Source: Candidatus Merdivicinus intestinigallinarum (GTDB taxonomy: Bacteria; Bacillota; Clostridia; Oscillospirales; Ruminococcaceae). From it: a stretch of 38,578 bases of DNA. The stretch is taken from positions 1-38,578 of the forward strand of contig DVOW01000058.1 in NCBI GenBank assembly GCA_018713335.1, written 5' to 3'. Positions 15,953-24,099 of this stretch are shown piece after piece. The first letter of the stretch is position 1; every line of letters starts with the position of its first letter. The translations under genes were made by a program, and so were the position numbers. The notes below the pieces were generated by a model that was not told the DNA's origin, made no database searches, and was given only the letters and a program-made list of their open reading frames with translations.

Positions 15953-16405
15953 AGGATAACCTCTTTTCAATGGAATAAAATGATTCCAACGCTTTTTCGG
16001 GAGAATTGTAGGGGACGGCCGTTGTACCCCGTGCCGGATTCGTGAACGGCGGGATGAACCGCCGTTTTCGGCATAAAATCCCCGAAACAATTTGGACGGA
16101 TTGTAGGGGCGGGCATTGCCCGCCCGGCGAAAAACTGAAACGTTTCTGAAAAAACGCGGGCCGATGTGGGCATCGGCCCCGGGGATTTGGTAAAAAATGC
16201 GATGGGAAAACGGCGGGCCGGGCGACCCGGCCCCTACAAATGCGTTTTTCGGTTGGTTTTACAAGACGAAAGAAAATGAAATCTTTCCATAACGCCGCAG
16301 CTTGTCGCGGCGTTCCAGCGGTTGATGTGGGGCTGTGCGGTCGCGTCGTCTTGCCAGCGGCGGCTCGCCGCCCGCGTCGAATCAACAGCCGGGTTACCCG
16401 GCCGC
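15953..16405. repeat. Intergenic mosaic of palindromic repeats (block 1)
   Basis: No gene is seen. The stretch holds AACGGCGGGATGAACCGCCG (16045 on), a GTAGGGGCGGGC-type palindrome (from 16104), a GGGCCGGG/CCCGGCCC palindrome (about 16215-16233), a GAAAGAAAATGAA unit (about 16269) and several short GC palindromes such as GCCGCAGCTTGTCGCGGC. The same modules recur at 19126-19607, 21838-21870 and 27241-27560. Confidence 0.8.
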
Positions 16406-18805
16406 CTATTTGAGTTCGACAATGGTGACGCCGTCCTCACCCTCGCCGTAAACGCCTAAACGGAAGGATTTCACGCATTTGACTTCTTTCAAATGCTTCT
16501 GCACCGCCGTCCGCAAAGCACCGGTTCCCCGGCCGTGGATGATGGTGGCCTGGTTTACATGGGTCAAAACGCAGTTATCTAAGAAAGCGTCCAGCACGAA
16601 AATAGCTTCGTCGGTGGTCATGCCCCGCAGGTCGCACTCCGTAGGCGCCCGCCGCCCGGTAACATTCACGGACCGGCTCACAGAACCACGCTGTTTGCCC
16701 ACATTGGAACCGTTGAACTGCACCTTCTTTTTCTCAACAAGCCGCAGATTCTCGATTTTCGCCTTGGTTTTGATGATGCCCGCCTGCACCAGCACGTTGC
16801 CGGATTTGTCCGGGTCCTGCATGACGGTGCCTTCCTTGTCGATGTCCACGATCAGCACCGTGTCGCCTTTTTTCAGGGGGCGGGGCAGGACGTAGCCGTC
16901 GTTTAGAGAACGCTGGGCGACGGGGTTCGCCGTATCGTACATTTTATCCAGCCGTGACCGCAGCTGGGAGCGTGCCGCCAGGGCTTTTTTGGAAAATTCC
17001 GCCCGGTCCTGCTCCTTGCGGATCTCGTTTAATTCGTCCATTAAGGCGTTGGCCTGGCCCTGCACCTGGGAAACGATCCGCATGGCCTGCTGTTTGGCCT
17101 TTTCCACCTCGGCGGCCCGTTCTTCGGCCAGTTTCTGCTGGTAATCCTTCAGTTCCTTCCGGGTGCGGTTGATCTCCGCCTGGGCTTCCTCCACCTCCCG
17201 GGTGCGCTCCTCGAATTGCTGGCGGGAGGCTTCCAGGGACTCGATGACGTCCTCGAACCGCTTGTTCTCGCTCTGCACCAGTTCTTTGGCGTGTTCGATG
17301 ATGTCCTCCGAAAGGCCCAGCTTCTGGGAAATGGCGAAGGCGTTGGAACGGCCCGGCACGCCGATGAGCAGCCGGTAAGTGGGTTTCAAGCTCTCCACGT
17401 CGAATTCGCAGCAGGCGTTTTCCACCTTTTCCGTCTGCAAAGCGTACATTTTCAGCTCCGCGTAGTGAGTGGTGGCCGCCACCCGGCAGCCCCGTTTCCG
17501 GAATTTTTCCAGAATGGAAATGGCCAGCGCCGCGCCTTCCACCGGGTCGGTGCCGGAGCCCAGTTCGTCCACCAGCACTAAGGACCGGTAATCCGCTTCG
17601 TTCAGAATGGAAATCAGGTTGGTCATGTGGGCGGAGAAGGTGGACAGGGACTGTTCGATGCTCTGCTCGTCGCCGATGTCCACCAGGATATTCTCAAAGG
17701 TGGACACGGTGGAACCGGCGGAAACCGGGATCAGCAGGCCGCACATGGTCATTAACGTCAGCAGCCCCAGGGTTTTCAAGGTGACAGTTTTACCGCCGGT
17801 GTTGGGACCGGTGACCACCAGGCAGGAGAATTCATCCCCCAGGTGCACGTCAATGGGCACCACCTTTTTCCGGTCAATGAGAGGGTGCCGGGCCTTTTTC
17901 AGGTCGATGCGGCCGTCTTCCGTGACGGTGGGCATCATGGCGTTCATTTTGGAGGCCAGGCGCGCTTTGGCGAACAGGACGTTTAAATTCATCAATTTGC
18001 CGAAAAGCAGGCTGATGTCCTCGCCGCAGTCGGCGCACCGGGCGGAAAACTCCGCTAAAATCCGTTCAATTTCCTCTTTTTCCTTGGCCTGGAGGACCCG
18101 AATCTCGTTATTGGCCTCCACGACCCCCATGGGCTCGATGAAGTAGGTGGAGCCGGAAGCGGAGGTGTCGTGGACCAGGCCGTCAATGGAGCTGCGGTAT
18201 TCCGCCTTGACGGGCACCACGAAACGGCCGTCCCGCATGGTGACGATGGAATCCTGCAAATATTTCTGATAGGTGCTGGAATGGATGAGCTTTTCCATCC
18301 GTTCCCTGGCCTTCAGCTCTGTCTGGCGGATTTTCCGCCGGATGGCCAGCAGCTCGCCGGAGGCAGTGTCGGCGATTTCCTCCTCGCTGATAAAGGCGGC
18401 GGAAATGTCCCGTTCCAGGGTCTGGTTGGTGTACAGGGAGAATAGATCCTCCGTAATGGAGTTCTCCTCCTCCTCAAACTGGTGGGCCCACTGGAGCAGG
18501 GAACGGGACTGGCGCAGCACCGCCCCGATATTCAGCAGGTCGCGAGGGGACAGAACGCCCCCGGCCATGGCCACCTTGAGCCGGCCGCCCGGATCCCGCA
18601 GGCCCGTAAAGCTGGGGGAGCCGAACCGGACGGACAGGTTGAAGGCGTCGTCGGTGCGTTTTAAGGAACGGATTACTTGGTCTAAATCCGTTTCCGGTTC
18701 AATGGACAGGGCCATCTGGCGGGAGGCGTCGCAGCAGGTTTCCTCCGCCAGCATTTCCAGAACTTTGTCCAGTTCCAGGATTTTAGTATATTTTTTGTGT
18801 ATCAT
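16406..18805 (-). CDS. mutS2: Endonuclease MutS2 / ribosome-splitting factor
   Basis: A 799-residue MutS-family ATPase with a C-terminal Smr nuclease domain. MutS2 limits recombination and, in Bacillus, splits collided ribosomes (RqcU). Seen here: MutS core and clamp regions, Walker A GPNTGGKT (333-340), Walker B VLVDELGSGTDP, a long coiled coil (about 520-620), a KOW/SH3-like linker (GDTVLIVDIDKEG) and the Smr domain (DLRG near 724; HGRGTGALR). The MutS mismatch-recognition domain is absent, as expected. ATG 18805 lies ten bases after the small upstream gene. The length is normal. Confidence 0.97.
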   Translation of the reverse strand: MIHKKYTKILELDKVLEMLAEETCCDASRQMALSIEPETDLDQVIRSLKRTDDAFNLSVRFGSPSFTGLRDPGGRLKVAMAGGVLSPRDLLNIGAVLRQSRSLLQWAHQFEEEENSITEDLFSLYTNQTLERDISAAFISEEEIADTASGELLAIRRKIRQTELKARERMEKLIHSSTYQKYLQDSIVTMRDGRFVVPVKAEYRSSIDGLVHDTSASGSTYFIEPMGVVEANNEIRVLQAKEKEEIERILAEFSARCADCGEDISLLFGKLMNLNVLFAKARLASKMNAMMPTVTEDGRIDLKKARHPLIDRKKVVPIDVHLGDEFSCLVVTGPNTGGKTVTLKTLGLLTLMTMCGLLIPVSAGSTVSTFENILVDIGDEQSIEQSLSTFSAHMTNLISILNEADYRSLVLVDELGSGTDPVEGAALAISILEKFRKRGCRVAATTHYAELKMYALQTEKVENACCEFDVESLKPTYRLLIGVPGRSNAFAISQKLGLSEDIIEHAKELVQSENKRFEDVIESLEASRQQFEERTREVEEAQAEINRTRKELKDYQQKLAEERAAEVEKAKQQAMRIVSQVQGQANALMDELNEIRKEQDRAEFSKKALAARSQLRSRLDKMYDTANPVAQRSLNDGYVLPRPLKKGDTVLIVDIDKEGTVMQDPDKSGNVLVQAGIIKTKAKIENLRLVEKKKVQFNGSNVGKQRGSVSRSVNVTGRRAPTECDLRGMTTDEAIFVLDAFLDNCVLTHVNQATIIHGRGTGALRTAVQKHLKEVKCVKSFRLGVYGEGEDGVTIVELK

Positions 18806-18815
18806 GGTGAGTACC

Positions 18816-19064
18816 TCAAATCAAATGTTTCGCTTCTTCGTACTGTTCTTTACTGACATAAAAGATGTATTCCAATTCTGCCTGCAAATTTTCCCCCAGG
18901 GTCCCGGCAGCCGCCCGGGAACCGGCGGATATAGGGGAGGGGCTTTTGCGGTTGACGGTTTTAATAGTATATGCAATGTTGTTTGCCGATAGGATTCCCC
19001 GGATTTTTGCCTGTTCCGCCATAGAAAAGGTGGCGATGAGTTCTTTTCGGGTGAAAATATTCAT
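18816..19064 (-). CDS. Small DUF2007-like protein
   Basis: An 82-residue cytoplasmic protein upstream of mutS2. The layout (short strand, helix AEQAKIRGILSANNIAYTI, glycine/serine linker, strand EYIFYVSKEQYEEAKHLI) resembles DUF2007 'putative signal transducing' proteins. ATG 19064 follows AAAGGAGG. It is probably co-transcribed with mutS2. The function is unknown, and the family call is by shape only. Confidence 0.72.
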   Translation of the reverse strand: MNIFTRKELIATFSMAEQAKIRGILSANNIAYTIKTVNRKSPSPISAGSRAAAGTLGENLQAELEYIFYVSKEQYEEAKHLI

Positions 19065-19096
19065 GAAAAAACCTCCTTTAATCTGGGCGCGGATTT

Positions 19097-19102
19097 ATTA
19101 TA
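19097..19102 (-). promoter_or_regulatory. Probable -10 element for the DUF2007-like gene and mutS2
   Basis: Perfect TATAAT on the minus strand, 27 bases before AGGAGG-bearing leader sequence ends; no good -35 was found at 17 bases. Confidence 0.4.
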
Positions 19103-19125
19103 GCAAATTTTCCGAAAGTGGTTGC

Positions 19126-19239
19126 AGGGGACGGGTTTCCCGGCCCGGCGATTTTTCCAAAACATTTTGTGTGATATGCGGGCCGGGCGGCCCGGCCCCT
19201 ACAACCGGCGAGCCGCCGGCGGTAATCCGCCGCGGCCGT
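19126..19239. repeat. 114-bp intergenic repeat, copy 1
   Basis: Runs from AGGGGACGGGTTTCCCG to CGCGGCCGT and is nearly identical to 19312-19425. It contains three consecutive palindromes: GGGACGGG.TTCCC.., GGGCCGGGC.GCCCGGCCC and GGCGAGCCGCCGGCGG. Confidence 0.88.
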
Positions 19240-19311
19240 ACAGCCCCGGAATCCCCGCCGGATGGCGAAAATTTTCGCCGTATTAATAGGGTTCCATGCC
19301 TGTCGTTTTGT

Positions 19312-19425
19312 AGGGGACGGGTTTCCCGTCCCGGCGATTTTTCCAAAACATTTTGTGTGATACGCGGGCCGGGCGACCCGGCCCCTACAACCGGCGAGCC
19401 GCCGGCGGCAATCCGCCGCGGCCGT
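19312..19425. repeat. 114-bp intergenic repeat, copy 2
   Basis: Same length as 19126-19239, with only a handful of substitutions, mostly in palindrome arms. It is separated from copy 1 by 72 bases and followed by an AACGGCGGGATGAACCGCCG palindrome at 19448-19473 and a GATAGAAAATGAA unit near 19505. The whole 19065-19607 gap holds no gene. Confidence 0.88.
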
Positions 19426-19607
19426 TCTACCCCGCGCTAGGTTTGTGAACGGCGGGATGAACCGCCGTTTTCGATACAGGTTCCCCGCAGATTTTGTAAA
19501 AGCGATAGAAAATGAATCCTATCAAATCGGCGAATTTATTTCGCCGTCCAGAGGTTTCATAGAAATTGAAACGCCGCGTCGAATTGACTGCGAGGTCTCC
19601 CCGCCGG

Positions 19608-20351
19608 TTACACCACCGTCTTGTAAAAATCCAAAGCCTTGAATTTGCCGCCGGTCTGGCACAGGGTAAAATATTCCGTCACAAACCCCAGGGCCTTTTC
19701 GCTGTCCGGAGTCAGCTTAAAGGAAAAGAGCTTTTCGTCCGGGGCCTCGCAGATGTGCCGCATGGCGTAAAACACCGGCTGGGGCAGCTTCATCTGGGGC
19801 CGGTCCGGGGGCATGACGCCCCGGCAGTGTTCGCAGAACAAGCTGCCGTCTATGGGGTAAAAGGTCAGTTCTTCCTCCGCGCCGCAGCCTAAGCACCCGC
19901 TTAGATCCGGCGCAAAACCGGAAATGGACAAAAGCCGCAGTTCATAAACGGCTTTGATGAGGGCCGGAGAGCGTTTTCCGTGCTCCAAAAGCCACAAGCT
20001 GTTGAGCAGCAGTTTTAAGCAGGCCCCGCCGTTGTCCCGGTCCGGGAGGATAAAGCGGGTGAGTTCGCAGAGGTAGCTGGCCAGGGAGATTTTTTCCAGA
20101 TCCATCCGCAGGTCGTAGAAATTTTCCAGCAAATCGGCGGTGTTCACGATGTAGCCGCTTTTGCCGGCATACAGGCAGAAATCGCTGTACGCCAGAACCT
20201 CGGCGGCGGCGGAAAGGGAGGAGCGCGCCCCGTTTACTTTCCGGGCAATGGCTTCAATGAGCCCCATGTCCTCTGTAAGGATGATGAGTTTTTTGTCCTG
20301 ATCCCGCATGGGGATCTGCCCCAGGACAATGCCCCGGGTCTTGACCGTCAA
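19608..20351 (-). CDS. recO: DNA repair protein RecO
   Basis: Recombination mediator that loads RecA with RecF/RecR. The 247-residue protein has the N-terminal OB fold (LTVKTRGIVLGQIPMRDQDKK in pieces, TEDMGLIEAIARKVNG) and a C-terminal zinc finger, with CLGCG and FCEHC as the two cysteine pairs. The start is a TTG at 20351: AAGGAGG lies eight bases upstream and the OB fold begins at once; the longer frame (to 20420) adds non-conserved residues. The start codon lies inside the upstream yqzL-like frame, which it overlaps by 98 bases. Confidence 0.92.
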   Translation of the reverse strand: MTVKTRGIVLGQIPMRDQDKKLIILTEDMGLIEAIARKVNGARSSLSAAAEVLAYSDFCLYAGKSGYIVNTADLLENFYDLRMDLEKISLASYLCELTRFILPDRDNGGACLKLLLNSLWLLEHGKRSPALIKAVYELRLLSISGFAPDLSGCLGCGAEEELTFYPIDGSLFCEHCRGVMPPDRPQMKLPQPVFYAMRHICEAPDEKLFSFKLTPDSEKALGFVTEYFTLCQTGGKFKALDFYKTVV

Positions 20352-20454
20352 AGGGGGTTCCTCCTTCCGATTCCATGGATTTATAGGCAAGATAATCGGC
20401 GATGCGGCCGGTCTGTTCAAATTTCTGCCAATAGTAATCGTTCGGGTGCGTCAT
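20254..20454 (-). CDS. yqzL: YqzL-like small protein overlapping recO
   Basis: A 66-codon frame between era and recO, the normal position of yqzL in Firmicutes. The start MTHPNDYYWQKFEQTGRIAD and YLAYKS resembles YqzL (W-x-x-F-x-x-T-G-x-I-x-x-Y-L). ATG 20454 has TGGAGGG upstream. YqzL is usually under 50 residues; here the last ~33 codons overlap recO in another frame and look like low-information sequence. The function is unknown. Confidence 0.65.
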   Translation of the reverse strand: MTHPNDYYWQKFEQTGRIADYLAYKSMESEGGTPFDGQDPGHCPGADPHAGSGQKTHHPYRGHGAH

Positions 20455-20531
20455 GACAATCCCTCCAAGGAAGTTTTTTCGGCACCCTTATTTTTCCCGG
20501 AAACGCCGGGATTACCGCTGGCAAAAAACGG

Positions 20532-21428
20532 TCATTCCTCGTACCGCAGGCCCACCTGCTTGATGGCTTTTTCGCTGTTGCGCCAGTCGTCCCGGACCTT
20601 GACCCAGCATTTCAGGTTGACCTTTACATCCAAAAAGGCTTCCAGGTCCGCCCGGGCGTCGGAGCCGATTTTTTTCAGCATGGCCCCGCCTTTGCCGATG
20701 ATCATGCCCTTGTGGCTGTCCCGTTCGCAGTAGATGGTGGCCTCAATGTCCAAAATGCCGCCGCCCTCCCGTTCCCGCATTTTTTCAATGGAAACGGCGG
20801 TTCCGTGGGGGATTTCATCCCGCATATTGCGCAGGATTTTTTCCCGGATGATCTCGGCGGCAATGGCCCGTTCCGGCTGGTCGGTCAGGGTGTCCTCCGG
20901 GAAGAAATGAGGGCCTTCCTCGGTGTGGGCCCGCAGCTCGTCCATAAGGGTGGAAATCCCCTCGTTTTCGGTGACGCTCACCGGCACCACCGCCTCAAAG
21001 TCATAGAGGGCGCTGATTTCAGCGATCCGGGCCAGAAGCTGCTCCTTGTCGATCAGGTCGGTTTTGTTGATGACCAGAATGACCGGCAGGCGGCGGGCCT
21101 TAAACTGCTCGATGAGGGAATTTTCCTCAGGGGTCAGCTTGCCCATGGGTTCCACCACAAATAAAACCAAGTCCACGTCCGCCACGCTGTCGGTGACCAC
21201 CTTGTTCATGTGGCCGCTTAATTTTGTTTTGGGCTTGTGGATGCCGGGGGTGTCTAAGAACACCCACTGGTAAATGTCCTCGGTAAGGACGCCGGTGATC
21301 CGGGTGCGGGTGGTCTGGGGTTTTGACGACACAATGGCGATTTTTTCCCCCAGAAGGGTATTGAGCAGGGAAGATTTGCCCACGTTGGGCTTCCCTACGA
21401 TAGCGATAAACGCGGATTTTGTATTCAT
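20532..21428 (-). CDS. era: GTPase Era
   Basis: Essential GTPase that assists maturation of 16S rRNA and the small ribosomal subunit. The 298 residues hold G1 GKPNVGKSS (12-20), G2 TTRTRITG, G3 DTPGIH, G4 NKTD, and a C-terminal KH domain with GMIIGKGGAMLKKIG. The length is normal. The ATG overlaps the stop of the upstream membrane-protein gene by four bases. Confidence 0.98.
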   Translation of the reverse strand: MNTKSAFIAIVGKPNVGKSSLLNTLLGEKIAIVSSKPQTTRTRITGVLTEDIYQWVFLDTPGIHKPKTKLSGHMNKVVTDSVADVDLVLFVVEPMGKLTPEENSLIEQFKARRLPVILVINKTDLIDKEQLLARIAEISALYDFEAVVPVSVTENEGISTLMDELRAHTEEGPHFFPEDTLTDQPERAIAAEIIREKILRNMRDEIPHGTAVSIEKMREREGGGILDIEATIYCERDSHKGMIIGKGGAMLKKIGSDARADLEAFLDVKVNLKCWVKVRDDWRNSEKAIKQVGLRYEE

Positions 21429-21739
21429 AAACGCTCCTTATTCTTTGCTTTGATTTTGGGATACAAGGCGATGATTGCCCAGGCAGCCGCCAGCGAAACC
21501 GGGTAGAGCATACAGAGTAAAACGCCTTGCAGAAGGCCCGCATGACTGACGGAAAAGACAATCTGCCAGACGATACTGCAAAGGAGTTCGCAGGAAAGCA
21601 TGGCAACGCCCCAGCGTTTGATCCCTTTCCAGCTGACGCAGCAGCGGGGGATGGTAAAGGCGCTTAGGCAGAGCACGCACCCGGTTAAAACAAATTGGAT
21701 TCCCTCAATTTCGTTCCAGTGTAACAGGCAGAACAGCAT
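21425..21739 (-). CDS. Small membrane protein of unknown function
   Basis: 104 residues with three or four hydrophobic segments (about 10-30, 40-65, 68-92) and a basic tail (KIKAKNKERL). No family is recognised. ATG 21739 is favoured because AAGGGGTG lies six bases upstream; a GTG at 21748 overlaps that site. It is coupled to era by ATGA overlap. Confidence 0.7.
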   Translation of the reverse strand: MLFCLLHWNEIEGIQFVLTGCVLCLSAFTIPRCCVSWKGIKRWGVAMLSCELLCSIVWQIVFSVSHAGLLQGVLLCMLYPVSLAAAWAIIALYPKIKAKNKERL

Positions 21740-21837
21740 GGAAATCACCCCTTAGTAATTTATCATATGGTATGAAATGGGCTAACGGTTGTTGCAGGCG
21801 AACGCAATTCACCCCTACAATCCGGGGTGTAACGTTT

Positions 21838-21873
21838 GGGCTGTAGGGGCCGGGTCGCCCGGCCCGCGTGAAA
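21838..21873. repeat. GGGGCCGGG/CCCGGCCC palindromic module
   Basis: CTGTAGGGGCCGGGTCGCCCGGCCCGCG, in pieces, the same module as at 16215, 19180, 19365 and 27365. It sits between dgkA and the small membrane gene. Confidence 0.75.
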
Positions 21874-21912
21874 TGCAAAAACATTTCGGAAAAAACGGCG
21901 AGTGGCCTACAT

Positions 21913-22398
21913 CTAATCTTTGAACAATTTATTCCCGTAAAAAATGAACCAGATCCCTCCGGCGATGATCCCGCCGAACAGCGCCGCCAGCAGGGGAGTG
22001 GTCAGGATCTCCAGGGCCGTTTCCCACAAATGCGACCAATTCCCAAAGAGGCAGATCCCCGCCGCGATCGCCGCCAGGGCCGCCATGAACACCGCCCCGG
22101 CCGCCACGTCTTTGGCAATCCGGGCCAGGTTGTGATAAGCGGGGCTGGCCAGGTTTACCAGGGCCTCCAAGGCCGTATTCACCGCCTCAAAGGAGATCAC
22201 CGCCCCAATGGCCAAAAACAGCACGGCGTATCCCAGCGGTTCCAGCCGGTAGGCAAGGGAAAAAGCGGTGACGAAAATCGCCGCCGCTAAATGGATGCGC
22301 ATATTCCGTTCGTTTTTGATGCAGTAGCGGATGCCCCGGAAGGCATACAGAAAGCTCCTGCCTAACGCGCGTGTCTGATTTTCTAAATCGTTTTTCAT
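21913..22398 (-). CDS. dgkA: Diacylglycerol/undecaprenol kinase with extra C-terminal helix
   Basis: Membrane kinase of the DgkA family; in Gram-positives it phosphorylates undecaprenol to recycle the cell-wall lipid carrier. Signatures include FLYAFRGIRYCIKNERNMRIH and the catalytic FEAVNTALEALVNLASP, with the family's three helices. At 161 residues it is longer than the usual about 120-140, with an additional hydrophobic segment (about 130-152, LLAALFGGIIAGGIWFIFY). Its ATG overlaps the ybeY stop by four bases. This dgkA-ybeY-phoH order is common in Firmicutes. Confidence 0.93.
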   Translation of the reverse strand: MKNDLENQTRALGRSFLYAFRGIRYCIKNERNMRIHLAAAIFVTAFSLAYRLEPLGYAVLFLAIGAVISFEAVNTALEALVNLASPAYHNLARIAKDVAAGAVFMAALAAIAAGICLFGNWSHLWETALEILTTPLLAALFGGIIAGGIWFIFYGNKLFKD

Positions 22399-22895
22399 TC
22401 TCCCATTACATAGCTTGCGCCCCGGGGGATGCCCAGCATGGTGAGAACGGTTTCCTCCTTCTCACGCATCCGCACGGCGGCAAGCCCGCCTTCTTCATGG
22501 TCGTAGCCCAGCAGATGGAACATGGAATGGACGGTCAGAAAGCCCACTTCCCGCTGGAGGGAGTGGCCGAAGGTGTTGGCCTGCTCCACTGCTTTGGGCA
22601 TGGAAATCACAATATCCCCCAGCAAAAGAGCGCCGGTGGTCTCGTTCCGGTCGTAGTGGCCGTTTTCCCCCAGGGGGAAGCTCAAAACGTCGGTAACGGC
22701 GTCTTTGCCCCGGTGCTTGGCGTTCAGTTCCCGGATTTCCTCATTGCTGACAAAGGAAACGGAAATTTCAGCGTCCTCGGTGAAATTTTCTTCCCGGAGG
22801 GACGCATTGCAGCAGCGGCGGACCAGCAGCCGGATCCCGGTGGGGATTTTCACATCATTCTGTCGATTGGAAATCACTACTTTAACCTTATTCAT
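22395..22895 (-). CDS. ybeY: Endoribonuclease YbeY
   Basis: Zinc metalloenzyme needed for 16S rRNA 3'-end maturation and ribosome quality control. The H-x-x-x-H-x-x-x-x-x-H signature is present as HSMFHLLGYDH, preceded by TDVLSFPL and GDIVISM. I chose ATG 22895 (166 residues), with AGGAGGG upstream inside the end of phoH; the two genes overlap by eight bases. Confidence 0.95.
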   Translation of the reverse strand: MNKVKVVISNRQNDVKIPTGIRLLVRRCCNASLREENFTEDAEISVSFVSNEEIRELNAKHRGKDAVTDVLSFPLGENGHYDRNETTGALLLGDIVISMPKAVEQANTFGHSLQREVGFLTVHSMFHLLGYDHEEGGLAAVRMREKEETVLTMLGIPRGASYVMGE

Positions 22896-23874
22896 GTCTT
22901 GATTTGCCCTCCTCATAGTATTTATCATAAGCTTTTATGATATCCTGAACTAATTTGTGCCGCACGACGTCCTTGTCGCTGAAACGCACAATGGCGATGT
23001 CGTCAATATTTTTCAGAACCCGCATCGCTTCTACTAAGCCGGATTTCTTGTTGTCCGGCAGGTCAATCTGGGTGATATCGCCGGTGATGATAATCTTGGA
23101 ACCAAAGCCCATCCGGGTCAGGAACATCTTCATCTGCTCCCGGGTAGTATTCTGGGCCTCGTCCAGAATAATGAAGGATTCATCCAAAGTCCGGCCCCGC
23201 ATATAAGCCAGGGGGGCCACTTCGATGCTGCCCCGTTCCTGGTACCTTAAAAAGTTTTCCGCCCCCAGAAAATCGATCAGGGCGTCAAAAAGGGGACGCA
23301 GATAGGGATCCACCTTGTTTTGCAGGTCCCCGGGGAGGAACCCCAGTTTCTCGCCGGCCTCCACAGCCGGGCGGGTCAAAATGATCCGGTTCACCTCGCC
23401 GGCCCGGAAAGCGTTTACCGCCATGGCCACGGCCAGGTAGGTCTTGCCAGTGCCGGCCGGGCCTATCCCTAAGGTGATGGTGTTCTGCTGGATCATTTTC
23501 ACATAACGCTTCTGCCCCATGGTTTTGGGGTGCACAGGCTTGCCTTTCTGCGTGATGCAGATGGCTTTGTCCCCTAAGGACTGCAGTTCCTGCTCGTGCC
23601 CTTCCCCCACCAGGGAAATAGCGTACCGGACATTCAGCTCATCGATTTCTTTTCCCTGGGCGGCCAGGGGAAGCAGCGCTTCCACCGCCCGGGCGCAGGC
23701 GGCCGTATTTTCTTCATCGCCGATGATCTTGAAATCGGTCCCCCGGAGGATGATCTCCACATGGTATTCCTTCCGGAGAATGTCCAGGTTCCGGTCATAG
23801 CTGCCGCAGAGGGCGGCTCCTTCCGGTGCGCTGTTCAGCGTGATGATTTTTTCTGCCAATCGGGTTTTCCACAC
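22888..23874 (-). CDS. phoH: PhoH-family ATPase
   Basis: A 328-residue cytoplasmic PhoH/YbeZ ATPase that works with YbeY in RNA processing. Walker A is GPAGTGKTYLA (about 137-147), and Walker B is SFIILDEAQN; an N-terminal KH-like region precedes. The first possible start, GTG 23874, is immediately preceded by AAGAAAG; a TTG five codons later (23859) is an alternative. An extended -10 (TGGTATAAT) lies about 25 bases upstream. Confidence 0.94.
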   Translation of the reverse strand: MWKTRLAEKIITLNSAPEGAALCGSYDRNLDILRKEYHVEIILRGTDFKIIGDEENTAACARAVEALLPLAAQGKEIDELNVRYAISLVGEGHEQELQSLGDKAICITQKGKPVHPKTMGQKRYVKMIQQNTITLGIGPAGTGKTYLAVAMAVNAFRAGEVNRIILTRPAVEAGEKLGFLPGDLQNKVDPYLRPLFDALIDFLGAENFLRYQERGSIEVAPLAYMRGRTLDESFIILDEAQNTTREQMKMFLTRMGFGSKIIITGDITQIDLPDNKKSGLVEAMRVLKNIDDIAIVRFSDKDVVRHKLVQDIIKAYDKYYEEGKSRHE

Positions 23875-23901
23875 CTTTCTTGCTAAAATGAAATTACTAG
23901 T

Positions 23902-23910
23902 ATTATACCA
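23902..23910 (-). promoter_or_regulatory. Extended -10 promoter of phoH-ybeY-dgkA
   Basis: Minus strand TGGTATAAT (23910-23902), with a weak -35 17 bases upstream; the TG motif makes a poor -35 tolerable. Confidence 0.55.
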
Positions 23911-24014
23911 TAGAATTTACGGTTTGTATCTATGCGAAATCAACAAATTTTTGGCGAATTTTGCACAAATCCCCGTTCACTTGTCAAGGATTTCACAAAA
24001 ATGGAGGAAAACGT

Positions 24015-24060
24015 GAAAAAAGCTGGGGGAAACTGCCGAAAACGCGGGCTGTCCCCAGCT
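24015..24060 (-). terminator. Second terminator downstream of glmM
   Basis: Minus strand AGCTGGGG (24060-24053) pairs with CCCCAGCT (24028-24021), followed by TTTTTTC. The loop is long (24 bases). It lies just after the stronger terminator at 24064-24090. Confidence 0.55.
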
Positions 24061-24063
24061 GAG

Positions 24064-24090
24064 AAAAAAAGAACGCCCTGCGGGGCGTTC
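24064..24090 (-). terminator. Intrinsic terminator of glmM
   Basis: Minus strand GAACGCCC, four-base loop, GGGCGTTC, then TTTTTTT. A textbook rho-independent terminator ten bases after the glmM stop. Confidence 0.93.
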
Positions 24091-24099
24091 TGGCGATAT

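Noticed and set aside
19126-19425. Possible CRISPR array because of repeated GC palindromes
   Set aside because: Only two 114-bp units with a single 72-base spacing, no short repeat-spacer periodicity and no cas genes.
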